Shown here piece after piece: positions 25,910-34,541 of a stretch of DNA of 64,000 nt (positions are counted from its first letter, which is position 1; the number at the start of each line of letters is the position of its first letter). The notes beneath the pieces were generated by a model, which was given only the letters and a program-made list of their open reading frames with translations, was not told the DNA's origin and made no database searches. The DNA is from Deltaproteobacteria bacterium (GTDB lineage: Bacteria; Desulfobacterota; Syntrophobacteria; Syntrophobacterales; Syntrophobacteraceae): assembly GCA_021780695.1 (NCBI GenBank), contig JAJXYD010000025.1, positions 1 through 64,000 of the forward strand. Reading direction: 5' to 3'. The translations under genes were made by a program, and so were the position numbers.

Positions 25910-27241
25910 ATGTTGAAAAATTTTAGACCTATTGCTTTACTAACAGCTACCGTCTTGTTCTTTTTTCTTTCAGGCGGGCCGGCCTGGGCCAAAACAGCCG
26001 ATTCATCTGAAAATCAAGACACTTATCATTATCTGAAGCTTTTTAGCGATGTAATGTCGATCGTTCAGGATAATTACGTACGAAAAACAGACCAGAAGAA
26101 GCTCATCTACGGAGCGATAAACGGGATGCTCCGCGAACTCGACCCTCACTCGTCCTTCCTTACGCCTACCGAATACAAGGAGCTTCAAATCGAGACGAAG
26201 GGCAAGTTCGGCGGGGTGGGCATAGAAATAACGATCAAGAAAAACATTCTGACCGTAGTAGCGCCTCTTGCGGGTACTCCGGCCGATCTGGCGGGAATCA
26301 AGGCCAACGATGAGATACTAAAAATCGACAATGAATCCACTCAGGGCATGACGCTCATGCACGCGGTGCAAAAGATGCGGGGCCCTAAAGGCAGCACGGT
26401 CGATCTCACGATCTATAGGAAGGGCTTGACAAAGCCGCTCAGCTTTAAGCTTACCCGGGCCATGATCGCCATTAAGAGCGTGAAGTCGATGACACTTGCA
26501 CCGGGGTTTGGTTACGTCAAGATTTCGAGCTTTGAGAGCGGAACGGCAAAAGATTTAAAGAAGGCCATAGCCAAGCTCCAGGCCGAAAATCCTTCGGGCC
26601 TCAAGGGGCTTGTGCTCGACTTGAGAAACAATCCCGGCGGTTTGCTCGACCAGGCGGTGGAGGTAAGCGATGAATTTCTAAACGGCGGTCTGATCGTCTA
26701 TACGGGCGGCCGGTTGCCCGACCAAAAGATGCGCTTTGAGGCTCACAAGAAGGCAAATCCGCTCACCTTCCCCATGGTGGTGCTTGTAAACGGGGGGTCC
26801 GCAAGCGCCTCGGAGATTGTTTCCGGAGCGCTCCAAGACCACAAAAGGGCCATAATCATGGGCACTCAGACCTTCGGCAAGGGCTCGGTTCAAACGGTAA
26901 TTCCGCTAAATGACGGCTCGGCCCTGCGCCTTACCACCTCCCTTTACTACACGCCGTCGGGCAGGTCGATTCAGGCGGAGGGAATAACGCCCGACATCGT
27001 GGTTCACAGGATAGTTCCGGGGGCAAATTCGCCCAATTGCGGCAAGGCTTCCCCTTCTTATATCCGGGAAAAAGATTTGCCTCATCATTTCAAGGACCAG
27101 AACCCCACCGTTGCCAAGCAACCCAAGCCAACGGCTGCTCAGAGCGAGGCTACGAAGTTTATCGAGGGGGATAACCAGGTAAGCCGCGCCCTTGACCTTT
27201 TAAAGGGCTACCAGATATTTGCGCAAACCCAGAGCAAATAG
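25910..27241 (+). CDS. ctpA: C-terminal processing peptidase, S41A family
   Basis: 443 aa from ATG 25910 (AAGGA 8 nt upstream). Signal peptide (IALLTATVLFFFLSGGPAWA), an N-terminal helical region with SDVMSIVQDNYV, a PDZ domain (about 95-180, GKFGGVGIEITI), then the S41 core with VLDLRNNPGGLLDQAV, catalytic Ser in NGGSASASEIVSGAL and Lys in GTQTFGKGSVQ. It cleaves unstructured C-termini of periplasmic or membrane proteins. It precedes the divergent polysaccharide deacetylase gene, a pairing (ctpA, yibQ-like) often found in proteobacteria with envelope genes. Confidence 0.93.
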   Translation: MLKNFRPIALLTATVLFFFLSGGPAWAKTADSSENQDTYHYLKLFSDVMSIVQDNYVRKTDQKKLIYGAINGMLRELDPHSSFLTPTEYKELQIETKGKFGGVGIEITIKKNILTVVAPLAGTPADLAGIKANDEILKIDNESTQGMTLMHAVQKMRGPKGSTVDLTIYRKGLTKPLSFKLTRAMIAIKSVKSMTLAPGFGYVKISSFESGTAKDLKKAIAKLQAENPSGLKGLVLDLRNNPGGLLDQAVEVSDEFLNGGLIVYTGGRLPDQKMRFEAHKKANPLTFPMVVLVNGGSASASEIVSGALQDHKRAIIMGTQTFGKGSVQTVIPLNDGSALRLTTSLYYTPSGRSIQAEGITPDIVVHRIVPGANSPNCGKASPSYIREKDLPHHFKDQNPTVAKQPKPTAAQSEATKFIEGDNQVSRALDLLKGYQIFAQTQSK

Positions 27242-27267
27242 TTTTTGTTCGAAAAAGCGCTCTTTAC

Positions 27268-27322
27268 GGAAGCGGTGCGCGGCGGCGCCCAAACCTTCGG
27301 GCCGCCGCCTCAAACCGCTTCC
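27268..27322. repeat. Large GC-rich stem-loop between ctpA and the deacetylase gene
   Basis: Outer arms GGAAGCGGT/ACCGCTTCC enclose a second stem GGCGGC/GCCGCC with an inner CCC/GGG. No U-tract follows, so read-through into the next gene is possible; it could set relative mRNA levels. Confidence 0.55.
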
Positions 27323-27415
27323 ATCTCCCCATTCCCCGTGCATGCACCAGGATTTTGAGCCAGTTTTTTTCTTTTAATCGCGGTTAGCCGAAAAATCTGA
27401 GCCGGAGAAAAAACA

Positions 27416-28528
27416 TTGCCCTCCGCAAAGCGCACAAAAACCGGTAAAGCAGGCGAGGCCCAAAAGAAGGGCAAAAAGTCTTCCAAGCCCGAGGCTGCAA
27501 CCCCGAGAAGGCCTTCCACGCCGATTTTGATTCTATGGATCCTCGCCCTGTCGTGTTTGGCGGCTCTACTCTATTTCCCCGGCAAAACGGTCGTTCAACC
27601 TCCGCCCCAACCGCCACAGCAAGCGCCCAAGGTCGCCACGACGTCTCCCAGCGCCAAAACGGCGCCAAGAGTTGTTCGGCCTCCCCGGTCTTTTGCCCCT
27701 GAGGGCAGACCTTTGGCCACAGGGCCAAAAGCCACGCCAATCCCCGCATGGCCGGTTAAAAAAGCCCCGGTTTTACCGCCTGCTGCCCCTCCCAAGGCGC
27801 CGGCAGTCCGCCCCATGCCTTCCAGCAGTGCCCCCGCGTCCCCTGCCACGGCTTCGGGGCTTACCCGGCCTAAACTTGCTATCGTAATTGACGATTTTGG
27901 TCCCAATATTAATATCGCCCGCAAATTCGCCTCGCTTCCCTTTCGGCTCACCTTGTCGGTTTTGCCTTTTCTGGCCTACAGCAGCCAGATTGCCAAGATG
28001 GCTCATGGGAGGGGCTGCGACGTTATCCTTCATCTTCCCATGGAGCCTTTAAACAGCCGGATAAACCCTGGGCCGGGGGCTCTTATGACCTCCATGACTT
28101 CGGGGCAAATCCGGCTGTGCGTAGCGGCCGCCCTTCATATTTCCCCCTATTTCGACGGCGTCAACAACCATGAGGGTTCCAAAATGACCATGGACGTCAA
28201 AGGCATGCAAACCCTCATGTCGGTTCTAAAGGATCGCAGGCTTTTCTTTATCGACAGCATGACGATAAACAGGAGCGTGGGGTGGAAGGAAGCCCGGCGC
28301 ATGGGGGTGGCGACTTTCAAACGCAATGTTTTCCTGGACGACACTGAGGGGGCGAGCGCCATCGGCAAACAGATCGCACTGGCGGTTAAAATTGCAAGGG
28401 AGCGCGGGGCGGCTCTTGCCATAGGCCATCCCCATGACATTACATTGCGATGCCTGCAGGCCGCGGCTCCTTATTTCAAGAAGGAAGGCGTGCAGATGGT
28501 TTACGCCCGAGATCTCGCGAGGAAATGA
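27416..28528 (+). CDS. Divergent polysaccharide deacetylase family protein (YibQ-like, DUF610)
   Basis: 370 aa, starting at a TTG (27416) behind GGAG; I see no ATG in a suitable place. A Lys-rich cytoplasmic tip, one membrane helix (about 40-62) and a long Pro/Ala-rich linker (about 65-150) precede the NodB-like domain, which opens LAIVIDDFGPN and has HLPMEPL and GVNNHEGSKMT. The domain keeps the fold of polysaccharide deacetylases, but the family's enzymatic role is unsettled. An envelope-anchored function next to CtpA is likely. Confidence 0.85.
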   Translation: MPSAKRTKTGKAGEAQKKGKKSSKPEAATPRRPSTPILILWILALSCLAALLYFPGKTVVQPPPQPPQQAPKVATTSPSAKTAPRVVRPPRSFAPEGRPLATGPKATPIPAWPVKKAPVLPPAAPPKAPAVRPMPSSSAPASPATASGLTRPKLAIVIDDFGPNINIARKFASLPFRLTLSVLPFLAYSSQIAKMAHGRGCDVILHLPMEPLNSRINPGPGALMTSMTSGQIRLCVAAALHISPYFDGVNNHEGSKMTMDVKGMQTLMSVLKDRRLFFIDSMTINRSVGWKEARRMGVATFKRNVFLDDTEGASAIGKQIALAVKIARERGAALAIGHPHDITLRCLQAAAPYFKKEGVQMVYARDLARK

Positions 28529-28850
28529 GTTATCGGCCGGCGGGACCGGTCTTGGGGCTTAAAACACCGGGAAAATCCCTGCGGGATTGAGGCTCTTAAG
28601 GAGCAGAACCGATTCCAGTTTAGTCGCCCAGCTCGCTATTGTGTTGCTCGGTGGCGCCTCTACATACCTGCTCTCAAGTCGAGCGATGTTTTTTGCCGCT
28701 TAAATTTTTCAACAATTTAGTTTTTCCCGCTTCCCCTATTTTCATCCCTTTTATAAGCTATTCTGGCGTTGCCTTGTCGCAGTCAGGCCGGTTTTTGGGC
28801 CTTATCATCCCAAGACTCACCGTTTCCCCAAACCGGGAAGGATTCCTTAC
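28529..28850. other. Intergenic region before the DUF1573 gene
   Basis: No gene recognised. It is pyrimidine-rich on the plus strand from about 28660, with no clear promoter. Small CCGG-type stems near 28535 are too short to call a terminator. Confidence 0.35.
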
Positions 28851-29900
28851 ATGAGGGTTTTTACTCTTTATCGAAAATTTTTTCTTTCGGCTTTCCTTTG
28901 GTTTTTCGTTTTACTTGCGCTCCCCTTTACAGCCGGGGCGCAGAGCGGCGCCCCTAAATCGCAGGCAAAAGATCAGCCTTCCATCCAGATACCAAATCCC
29001 GAGTATAACTTCGGCACCTCTTTTCAGGGCCACACTATCGAGCATGTATTCACTGTAGAAAATACCGGCGGCAAGGTTCTAAAAATCAAACACGTCAAGG
29101 TTGCTTGAGGGTGCACCCTTGTCCGGTATGATCCGGCAATCCCTCCCGGCGGCGAGGGACAGGTCAGCATGAAGGTGGACCTGGGCATTTTCCAGGGAGA
29201 CATCATAAAAACGGCAACCATCCAGAGTAACGATCCGGATACCCCCCTAACGGTTTTAAAGGTTGAGGGAAAGGTCAAAGGCATTGTGGAAATGAAGCCT
29301 TCGCCAAACGTCTCCCTCACGGGACCGGCGGCAAGGCTCCAGCCGGCCGTAGTGGACCTGCAAGCCACAACTACGCCTTTTCACATAGAGAGTATGGAAA
29401 CAAACCTCACCGGTTCGATAAACTACTCTGTTGAGACCGTAACGGACGGAACTCATTACAGGCTCGAAATCTCAAATCTTCTGCCCAAAGGAAGCTACAG
29501 CGGATACATCAAACTTAAAACCGATATGGCGAAGGTCCCCTATTTGCTCGTTCGCGTCATGGGGGTGATAAAGGACCAATTATCAGCCTCCCCGGAAACC
29601 GTCATGATAGGAGAACTTAGCGGCGCGGAGCCCTTACGCTCAGCGGAGGTAACTCTAACGAGCGCTTTGGATAAGCCTTTTAAGATTACGGGACTCACTT
29701 ACGACAAAACGTTCATGAGGGTTTCCCAAGAAAAACTTAAAAATCAAAACGGCTTTAGCCTCACTATCGAGCCAAAGCTTGAGCACGCCAGGCCTGGTTC
29801 GGTAAACCAAAGCCCCCTTTTGATCCAAACCGACATAAAACAAGACGGGCAAGCCCGCGTGCTGGTCCTTATCTTCAATAACAGGAAGGGCAACCGGTAA
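28851..29900 (+). CDS. Exported DUF1573 protein with in-frame TGA, probable selenoprotein
   Basis: Read through the TGA at 29106-29108, the frame gives 349 aa. A signal peptide (FLWFFVLLALPFTAGAQS) is followed by a DUF1573 Ig-like domain: YNFGTSFQGHTIEHVFTVENTGG, then VKVA-[TGA]-GCTLVRYDPAIPPGGEGQV. The family motif there is CGCT, so TGA falls exactly on the first conserved Cys. The frame stays open and homologous after the TGA. A stem-loop fitting a bacterial SECIS starts at the TGA (see 29107-29145). The alternative is a nonsense mutation splitting the gene (28851-29108 plus remnant), which is less likely given position and structure. The function of DUF1573 is unknown; the residue pair may be redox-active or metal-binding. 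Confidence 0.78.
29107..29145 (+). promoter_or_regulatory. Candidate bacterial SECIS element
   Basis: Lower stem GAGGG (29107-29111) with CCCTC (29141-29145). Upper stem TTG-T-CCGG (29119-29126) with CCGG-CAA (29133-29139), leaving one bulged U and a 6-nt loop. The apical loop begins 18 nt after the TGA, the same distance as in E. coli fdhF by my count. Confidence 0.6.
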
Positions 29901-29948
29901 GGCAGCGCCAAAGGAATACACCTTACCCCCGCCATTGTAAGCGAGCCG

Positions 29949-29972
29949 CCGGCCCGGTTGGGAACGGGCCGG
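29949..29972 (+). repeat. Stem-loop after the DUF1573 gene
   Basis: CCGGCCCG/CGGGCCGG, 8-bp perfect arms with an 8-nt loop, 49 bp after the stop codon. T-rich sequence follows only ~15 nt later; possible terminator. Confidence 0.45.
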
Positions 29973-30126
29973 TCACCACTTTACTTTTTCCCATATTTTG
30001 TACGTTCGTACCCGCAAAATACTGCGGCACAGTATGGCAAACCCCTGCTTGACCTAATATCAATTCTTCTGATCCGCTGCTAATAAAACCATTATCGAAA
30101 CGGTCCCCTAAATTAAGGAGGATGTC

Positions 30127-30384
30127 ATGAGAAGGGCAAAACCGGAACGCTACATTGCTGTTGAAAGCTGCGATAAGGTCAGGCGCAACGTGTTCTGCCG
30201 CAACTATGCGGAGTGTCTGGATTACGCCATTTTGAGAAAATGGCCCGGTTTTTCCTGCGACAGCTGCGGCTGCTATGAGCAGGAAAAGCTCGAGGGGCAC
30301 GCTTTAAGTGAAGATTATGCCCGGTGTATCGCCTTGGCCTACGTAAGCGGAGCGGTCGAACTAAGCCTGGAATTTCCTGCCTGA
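30127..30384 (+). CDS. Small cysteine-rich protein (85 aa), unknown
   Basis: Start ATG 30127 with AAGGAGG 5 nt upstream. Seven cysteines: ESCDKV, VFCRNYAECLDYA, FSCDSCGCYEQEKL and ARCIAL; the CDSCGC cluster suggests zinc or Fe-S binding. No signal peptide or membrane helix. Short proteins of this CRNYxxCLDYA...FxCxxC type occur in sulfate-reducing and syntrophic deltaproteobacteria by my recollection, without assigned role. It is probably monocistronic. Confidence 0.75.
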   Translation: MRRAKPERYIAVESCDKVRRNVFCRNYAECLDYAILRKWPGFSCDSCGCYEQEKLEGHALSEDYARCIALAYVSGAVELSLEFPA

Positions 30385-30671
30385 ATCCGATTTGGATAAA
30401 AGAGGGAGCGCTATGGCCGGCCGGGGGAAAACCTGGGGGCCATTGGCTCCATTGGTTGCAACGGTAAAAAAGAGCGTCTTAAAAATCCCCATTACCCGCA
30501 AATTCTTTCTACAGCCCTAGTTGCAATCCGACAAAAATAAAGCCGCCATAAAGGGCGCGATTTTGTCGCGATTTCCCGCCATGGCGGCTTTAAGGCTTGT
30601 TTTTAGATTTTGCCAATTTCATGGCTCAACCACTAAGTTATTGATATTATATCACAATAAGAATGCAATGG
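30385..30671. other. Intergenic region with structured inverted repeat
   Basis: No gene seen. It contains the nested hairpin at 30539-30591, then an AT-rich stretch (about 30630-30665) leading to the sigma-54 promoter. Confidence 0.4.
30539..30591. repeat. Long nested hairpin
   Basis: Outer arms AAAGCCGCCAT/ATGGCGGCTTT (11 bp, perfect) enclose GGG/CCC and a CGCGA/TCGCG stem with a TTTTG loop. No coding function seen; possibly the 3' end of the upstream transcript, or part of a regulatory RNA. Confidence 0.6.
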
Positions 30672-30674
30672 GAC

Positions 30675-30691
30675 TTGGCATCACCTTTGCT
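30675..30691 (+). promoter_or_regulatory. Sigma-54 promoter
   Basis: TTGGCATCACCTTTGCT has -24 GG and -12 GC with exactly 10 nt between, and matches TGGCAY-N5-TTGCW. Transcription should begin near 30702. No protein gene follows on the plus strand. Confidence 0.7.
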
Positions 30692-30701
30692 AATACAGAC
30701 T

Positions 30702-30768
30702 AACATACAAGAAAATCTTTCCTCCTCGAAGCCGATCGGTCTGCCCCACCGAGTCGGCTTTTTTATTT
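30702..30768 (+). ncRNA. Candidate sigma-54-dependent small RNA (~65 nt)
   Basis: Begins about 12 nt after the -12 element and ends at an intrinsic terminator. The single-stranded 5' half contains CTTTCCTCCTCG, complementary to Shine-Dalgarno sequences. No open frame of meaningful length. Start is approximate. Confidence 0.55.
30729..30768 (+). terminator. Intrinsic terminator of the small RNA
   Basis: Stem AAGCCGA-TCGGT/ACCGA-G-TCGGCTT (12 bp, one bulge), C-rich loop, then a TTTTATTT run. Confidence 0.85.
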
Positions 30769-30823
30769 GAAGAGCAAAAAGTCTTGCCTGGACGATCTAC
30801 CTTGAGCTTTTTGTCCCAGCCCG

Positions 30824-33800
30824 CTATCGGCGGCTGTTCCTGAGAACAGGTTTGGAGCAAAGTTGCCGAATCCGCTCGAGGACCTTTTGAGTCACAACCG
30901 GCCAGCTATATTCCCGCCTAACCCACTCAGAAAGGCCCAAAGCCCTTTGCCTGGCCATGGCCCTATTTTCGAAGGCCTCTTTCATAAGATTTTTTAGCCC
31001 ATTTAAATCCGGCTCGATCACCCAACCCGCACCTCCCGCAAGCCTTGTGTTTTTAGGAGTAAACTCCACACGTTTGGAACCAATCAGAAAGACCCCCCTG
31101 GGAGGGCAGAAATCATCGGTTGCCCCCCCCTCGGTAGTGATTACCGGAACTCCGCAGGACATGGCTTCGAGCACGGGCAGGCCAAAGCCCTCGCCCCTGT
31201 AGGGATGGACCAGGCAATCGCAACCGGTTATAAGCCCAGGGATATCGCGCTCTTCCATCTTCTGGGTGATATAGATGATCTCGGGGGCCATGGGCTCTTT
31301 TTGGAGGCGATGGATCATCTCGCCAAATCCCTGGCCCCGGTAAAAGGAATCCTGCCCCATGTCCTTTATGACCAGGCAAACGTCGTGACTTCGCCGGAAG
31401 ATATCGCAGTAAGCAGCCAGAAGCAGATCGATACCCTTTCGCCAGATGGTTCCTCCCACAAAGAGAAACTTAAAATTTTTAGAGGTGGGCAGTTTGCAGG
31501 GATCGGCTTGAGGATTAAACAGATCTGTGTTGACGCCGTTTGGAACCACATGGACCCTTTCGGCCGCAACGCCGCTGGAAACAAAGCTCTTTTTAGAATG
31601 AAGGCTTGGCGTCCATATCTCGTCGACCATCGTACAAAGGGGCTGCACCCATTCGGCGGGGATTCTCCCGTATTCCCAGGGCTGCATAAGGACCAGATGC
31701 CCCTGGTGTGTAGGCCTCTCGAAATTTGGCGGCCACTTGTGGCGCACGTGGACAACAGGGTTACCGTTAGTGGAAGCGTTTAGGCACTCTAAAATCCCGG
31801 CAAGCTTTGAGCCTTTTTCCGGGGTAAATTCATCGGGCTCGTAGGGTATTACGCTAAGATTTACCCCCCTTTCGAGCAATCCCAGGCAGAGCGCTCTATT
31901 GATTCCGGCCAGGGAATGGTAGACAAACTGCGAGCCCTCCCATATAACGGAGGGAAGTAAATCCTCGGGTTTGGTCGAAGCCTGCGCAGCCTCGGGCTTA
32001 TCTTCCGAGGGCCTAACGGCGGCAGGCGGCACTTTTTCCTGCTCCCCTTTTAGCAACCGCTCTCTTTCTTTTGCGACCTGAAGCATGTACTCGAAAAACT
32101 CTACAAAACTCTGCGGGCCTTCTTCTTCAAACGGTTGCAGGTCATTTCGCAACAGGTGACGTTCGAAGAGTTTGGCCTTTTTATAGAAGGCGTGATTGGC
32201 GAAATTAAAACAAACGTAGAATCCCAAGGCGCCGTCAAGATGCCCCTTTGGATGGTGCCAGTTGATAAAATCATTTACGAAATCGGAGGCAGCGTCTTTC
32301 CACCTGTAGCGAGCGCCCGAGGAGTCAAGCCTTTGGGCTTCCTCTTCGCTATGTTCATTCATCCTGGCCATCCATTGGCGCATATTCTCCCATGGGAAAT
32401 GGGCGATTGCCGACTCGGTATCGGAAGGATTGGCGTTGAGAACTACCATGGAACCGTTTATGGCAGCAGGCAGGTGTGCTCCGTCGGGAAAGCGGAAGCA
32501 GCCGTTTCGAAGCAGCTGCGGGCTTTTGAAAAATGGCCACTTCGCCTCATAGATGTGGAGCTTTCGGCCGTACCAGTGCTCATTGACGGGAATTCCCAGG
32601 GCATCGAAACGCGGCTCATTGTGAACGAGGCGGCGCAGGGTTGCACCGAGCTTGGGGAGCAACCTCTGGTCGGCTTCCAGATAGAAAACCCATTCATGCC
32701 CGGCATGGGAAGCGCTAAAGTTTCTGACCACATTGAGATTGCTCACCCTGTCATGGTAGATGACCTTGGCAAAGTTTTCGACAGCGATTTGAGCAGTGCG
32801 GTCATCGCTTTTCATGTCACAGACGATTATCTCATCGACCCAGTCCTGAAGGCTTTTCAAGGCTTCGTCTATATGCTTTTCGGCATTCAGGGTATGCACT
32901 ATTGCGGTGATTCCGGGCTTGTATTTTGGATTTTTAGCGGGACATCGCGCCGAGGCGGGTAAAGCCGGTTCCGTAACGGCCGCCGGCCCCCGGGTCGAGG
33001 GTATTTTTGCGCTCCATGCCCGGTTTATCGCATCAATCATGGAAGGGAGCACCTGCGCCGGCCCCGGAACGTGTGAAGCCCTCGCGGCCAGGTTCCGGCG
33101 CTTCTCAACCGAGGTTTCAAAGGCACGGCGCATAGCCGAGCGCACATCCTTAACATGGAGCCGGGGCAAAAAGCCCCCCTTGTGATTGGGTTCATAGAGC
33201 AGCATGTCGCCGGTAAACGGGATTTTCTCAGCCCCGGGGTCCACGGGTATGGTTATACCGATATCGCCAAGGCCAAAATCAGCGGGAACAACCACCATCC
33301 GGTTCCTTGCGCGAGCCTCGCAAACCGGCCCGGTAATCGCCCTGTCAGTGGAAATATAGGCATTACAGCTGTCGATCAGGTTCAGGATATCGGTACGCAG
33401 GCCAAGGTGGTCATCGACGGTAAGTCTTGCTCGAGAACCGGTCTTTTTTCGAAGCGCCGCGATCAGATCGAGGAGGTCCTGCCTCGGTTTTCCGGGCACA
33501 GGATGCCAGGAAGGGTAGTTGGCTTTAAGGTAGAGCTCGACATTTTCGCTGTGTCCAAACTCTTGGAAGTATGCGCTAAGGAGGGTATCCCATCTTCGCC
33601 GGGGCAGAAAAAGCGAGATATTTAGAAAGCGAAACGGCCTGCCGGTAGCGGAGGGCTCAGGGCAAACCGGAGGCACAAGCGGATTTTCCAGCCAGGGATT
33701 GGGCCAGGCAATGTGGTGCACCTTTTCGGGCGCAAAGCCGGCGGAGATAAAGGCATCCCTTTCTCCGGCGACATGGAGCCAAATCTGGTCCATGTCGTTG

Positions 33801-34162
33801 CATACCGCCAACATTTCCGAGGGGGCCGATCCGGCATCCCCACTCATATCAAAGACTGAGGTGGCAAGTATTCTGATATTAGGTTCGGGAAGCTTAATAT
33901 CCAAAAGGGTCCGGCTGGGCGGCTGAGAGACGATAAATGTAACGGGAGCAATAACCGGTGTGGATTCAAGGAATTTGATAAGGCCCAGATCGCAGTCGTC
34001 TATACCTGATTCGACATGGTTTACGGGTATAACCTTGACAGGTATTCCGGCCCTGTGAAGAGTGGAAACCATCGTTCTTGCCCCGACTCCAAAACCGCTT
34101 CGATCATAGAAAGGCGCCATCCATACGATAGTTCCAGGCACAGTTCGGACTTGTTCCCCCAT
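30824..34162 (-). CDS. Three-module glycosyltransferase (GT4-like, GT2, GT4), 1112 aa
   Basis: Residues about 10-390 form a GT4-like module (APFYDRSGFGVGARTMVSTL, FLNISLFLPRRRWDTLLSAY), probably without an intact acceptor site. About 420-690 is a GT2 module (ITAIVHTLNAEKHIDEALKS, EADQR in the DxD position, WHHPKGHLDGALGFY). About 737-1110 is a GT4 module (VIWEGSQFVYHSLAGINR, VPNGVN, FLFVGGTIWRKGIDLLL, GEGFGLPVLEAMSCGVPVIT). It should transfer several sugars in one polypeptide, in the cytoplasm. It is last in the minus-strand series behind the flagellin genes. The C-terminal module is a close paralogue of that of the 1441-aa neighbour. The acceptor is unknown; flagellin or a surface glycan is inferred from context. 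Confidence 0.85.
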   Translation of the reverse strand: MGEQVRTVPGTIVWMAPFYDRSGFGVGARTMVSTLHRAGIPVKVIPVNHVESGIDDCDLGLIKFLESTPVIAPVTFIVSQPPSRTLLDIKLPEPNIRILATSVFDMSGDAGSAPSEMLAVCNDMDQIWLHVAGERDAFISAGFAPEKVHHIAWPNPWLENPLVPPVCPEPSATGRPFRFLNISLFLPRRRWDTLLSAYFQEFGHSENVELYLKANYPSWHPVPGKPRQDLLDLIAALRKKTGSRARLTVDDHLGLRTDILNLIDSCNAYISTDRAITGPVCEARARNRMVVVPADFGLGDIGITIPVDPGAEKIPFTGDMLLYEPNHKGGFLPRLHVKDVRSAMRRAFETSVEKRRNLAARASHVPGPAQVLPSMIDAINRAWSAKIPSTRGPAAVTEPALPASARCPAKNPKYKPGITAIVHTLNAEKHIDEALKSLQDWVDEIIVCDMKSDDRTAQIAVENFAKVIYHDRVSNLNVVRNFSASHAGHEWVFYLEADQRLLPKLGATLRRLVHNEPRFDALGIPVNEHWYGRKLHIYEAKWPFFKSPQLLRNGCFRFPDGAHLPAAINGSMVVLNANPSDTESAIAHFPWENMRQWMARMNEHSEEEAQRLDSSGARYRWKDAASDFVNDFINWHHPKGHLDGALGFYVCFNFANHAFYKKAKLFERHLLRNDLQPFEEEGPQSFVEFFEYMLQVAKERERLLKGEQEKVPPAAVRPSEDKPEAAQASTKPEDLLPSVIWEGSQFVYHSLAGINRALCLGLLERGVNLSVIPYEPDEFTPEKGSKLAGILECLNASTNGNPVVHVRHKWPPNFERPTHQGHLVLMQPWEYGRIPAEWVQPLCTMVDEIWTPSLHSKKSFVSSGVAAERVHVVPNGVNTDLFNPQADPCKLPTSKNFKFLFVGGTIWRKGIDLLLAAYCDIFRRSHDVCLVIKDMGQDSFYRGQGFGEMIHRLQKEPMAPEIIYITQKMEERDIPGLITGCDCLVHPYRGEGFGLPVLEAMSCGVPVITTEGGATDDFCPPRGVFLIGSKRVEFTPKNTRLAGGAGWVIEPDLNGLKNLMKEAFENRAMARQRALGLSEWVRREYSWPVVTQKVLERIRQLCSKPVLRNSRR

Positions 34163-34502
34163 GCTTTCATCCTTAAGCGGCGTTGTCCGCCGAAGCCGGC
34201 GATAGCTGCGATCAGCTCGCAGCGTATAGCGCTTTTAGGTTTTAAACGGCAACCAAGTTCGATATATTCCGATATGATATACTCGTCTCTGCCAAGTTTT
34301 GCGACAAAATATCCCTGAGCCAAAACCTCCTGCAAGTAAAATTTTCTCCTCTCCTCTAAAAGAATGTAACAATGTGGGACAGCACTGCTCCCCGTTACGC
34401 AGTGAGCAACCTGGGAAACCCCAATTGGGGGCGAAATGGAGAACAACATTTGACTGTGATGAAGCGGGAGGAAGTTTTATCGACTCCAAAGCATTACCGA
34501 TA
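34163..34502. other. Gap between the two glycosyltransferase giants
   Basis: About 340 bp between the hairpin and the start of the 1112-aa gene. Short minus-strand frames run into the next gene but show no family features or ribosome site. It might carry a separate promoter for the 1112-aa gene; none is clear. Confidence 0.35.
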
Positions 34503-34541
34503 CTTAGGCAAACCTCCGCCAAAGCCGGAGGTTTGCCTAAG
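34503..34541 (-). terminator. Very strong hairpin abutting the 1441-aa gene stop
   Basis: Perfect 16-bp arms CTTAGGCAAACCTCCG/CGGAGGTTTGCCTAAG with a 7-nt loop, starting one base after the stop codon on the minus strand. No U-tract follows, so it may stall or protect mRNA ends rather than terminate by itself. Confidence 0.6.

Noticed and set aside
28851-29108. Short DUF1573 gene ending at the TGA, with a separate downstream gene from 29169
   Set aside because: The two pieces are in the same frame, form one domain, the TGA lies on a conserved Cys, and the second piece has no ribosome site of its own.
30045-30062. Second sigma-54-like site (TGGCAAACCCCTGC) upstream of the Cys-rich gene
   Set aside because: Spacing between GG and GC is 9 nt, not the required 10; sigma-54 is strict about this.
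32135-32962. 275-codon plus-strand frame inside the 1112-aa glycosyltransferase
   Set aside because: Antisense to conserved GT2 motifs; no start signal and no recognisable family.
34021-34449. 142-codon minus-strand frame overlapping the start of the 1112-aa gene
   Set aside because: Runs into the GT4-like N-terminus in another frame, no ribosome site or family features.
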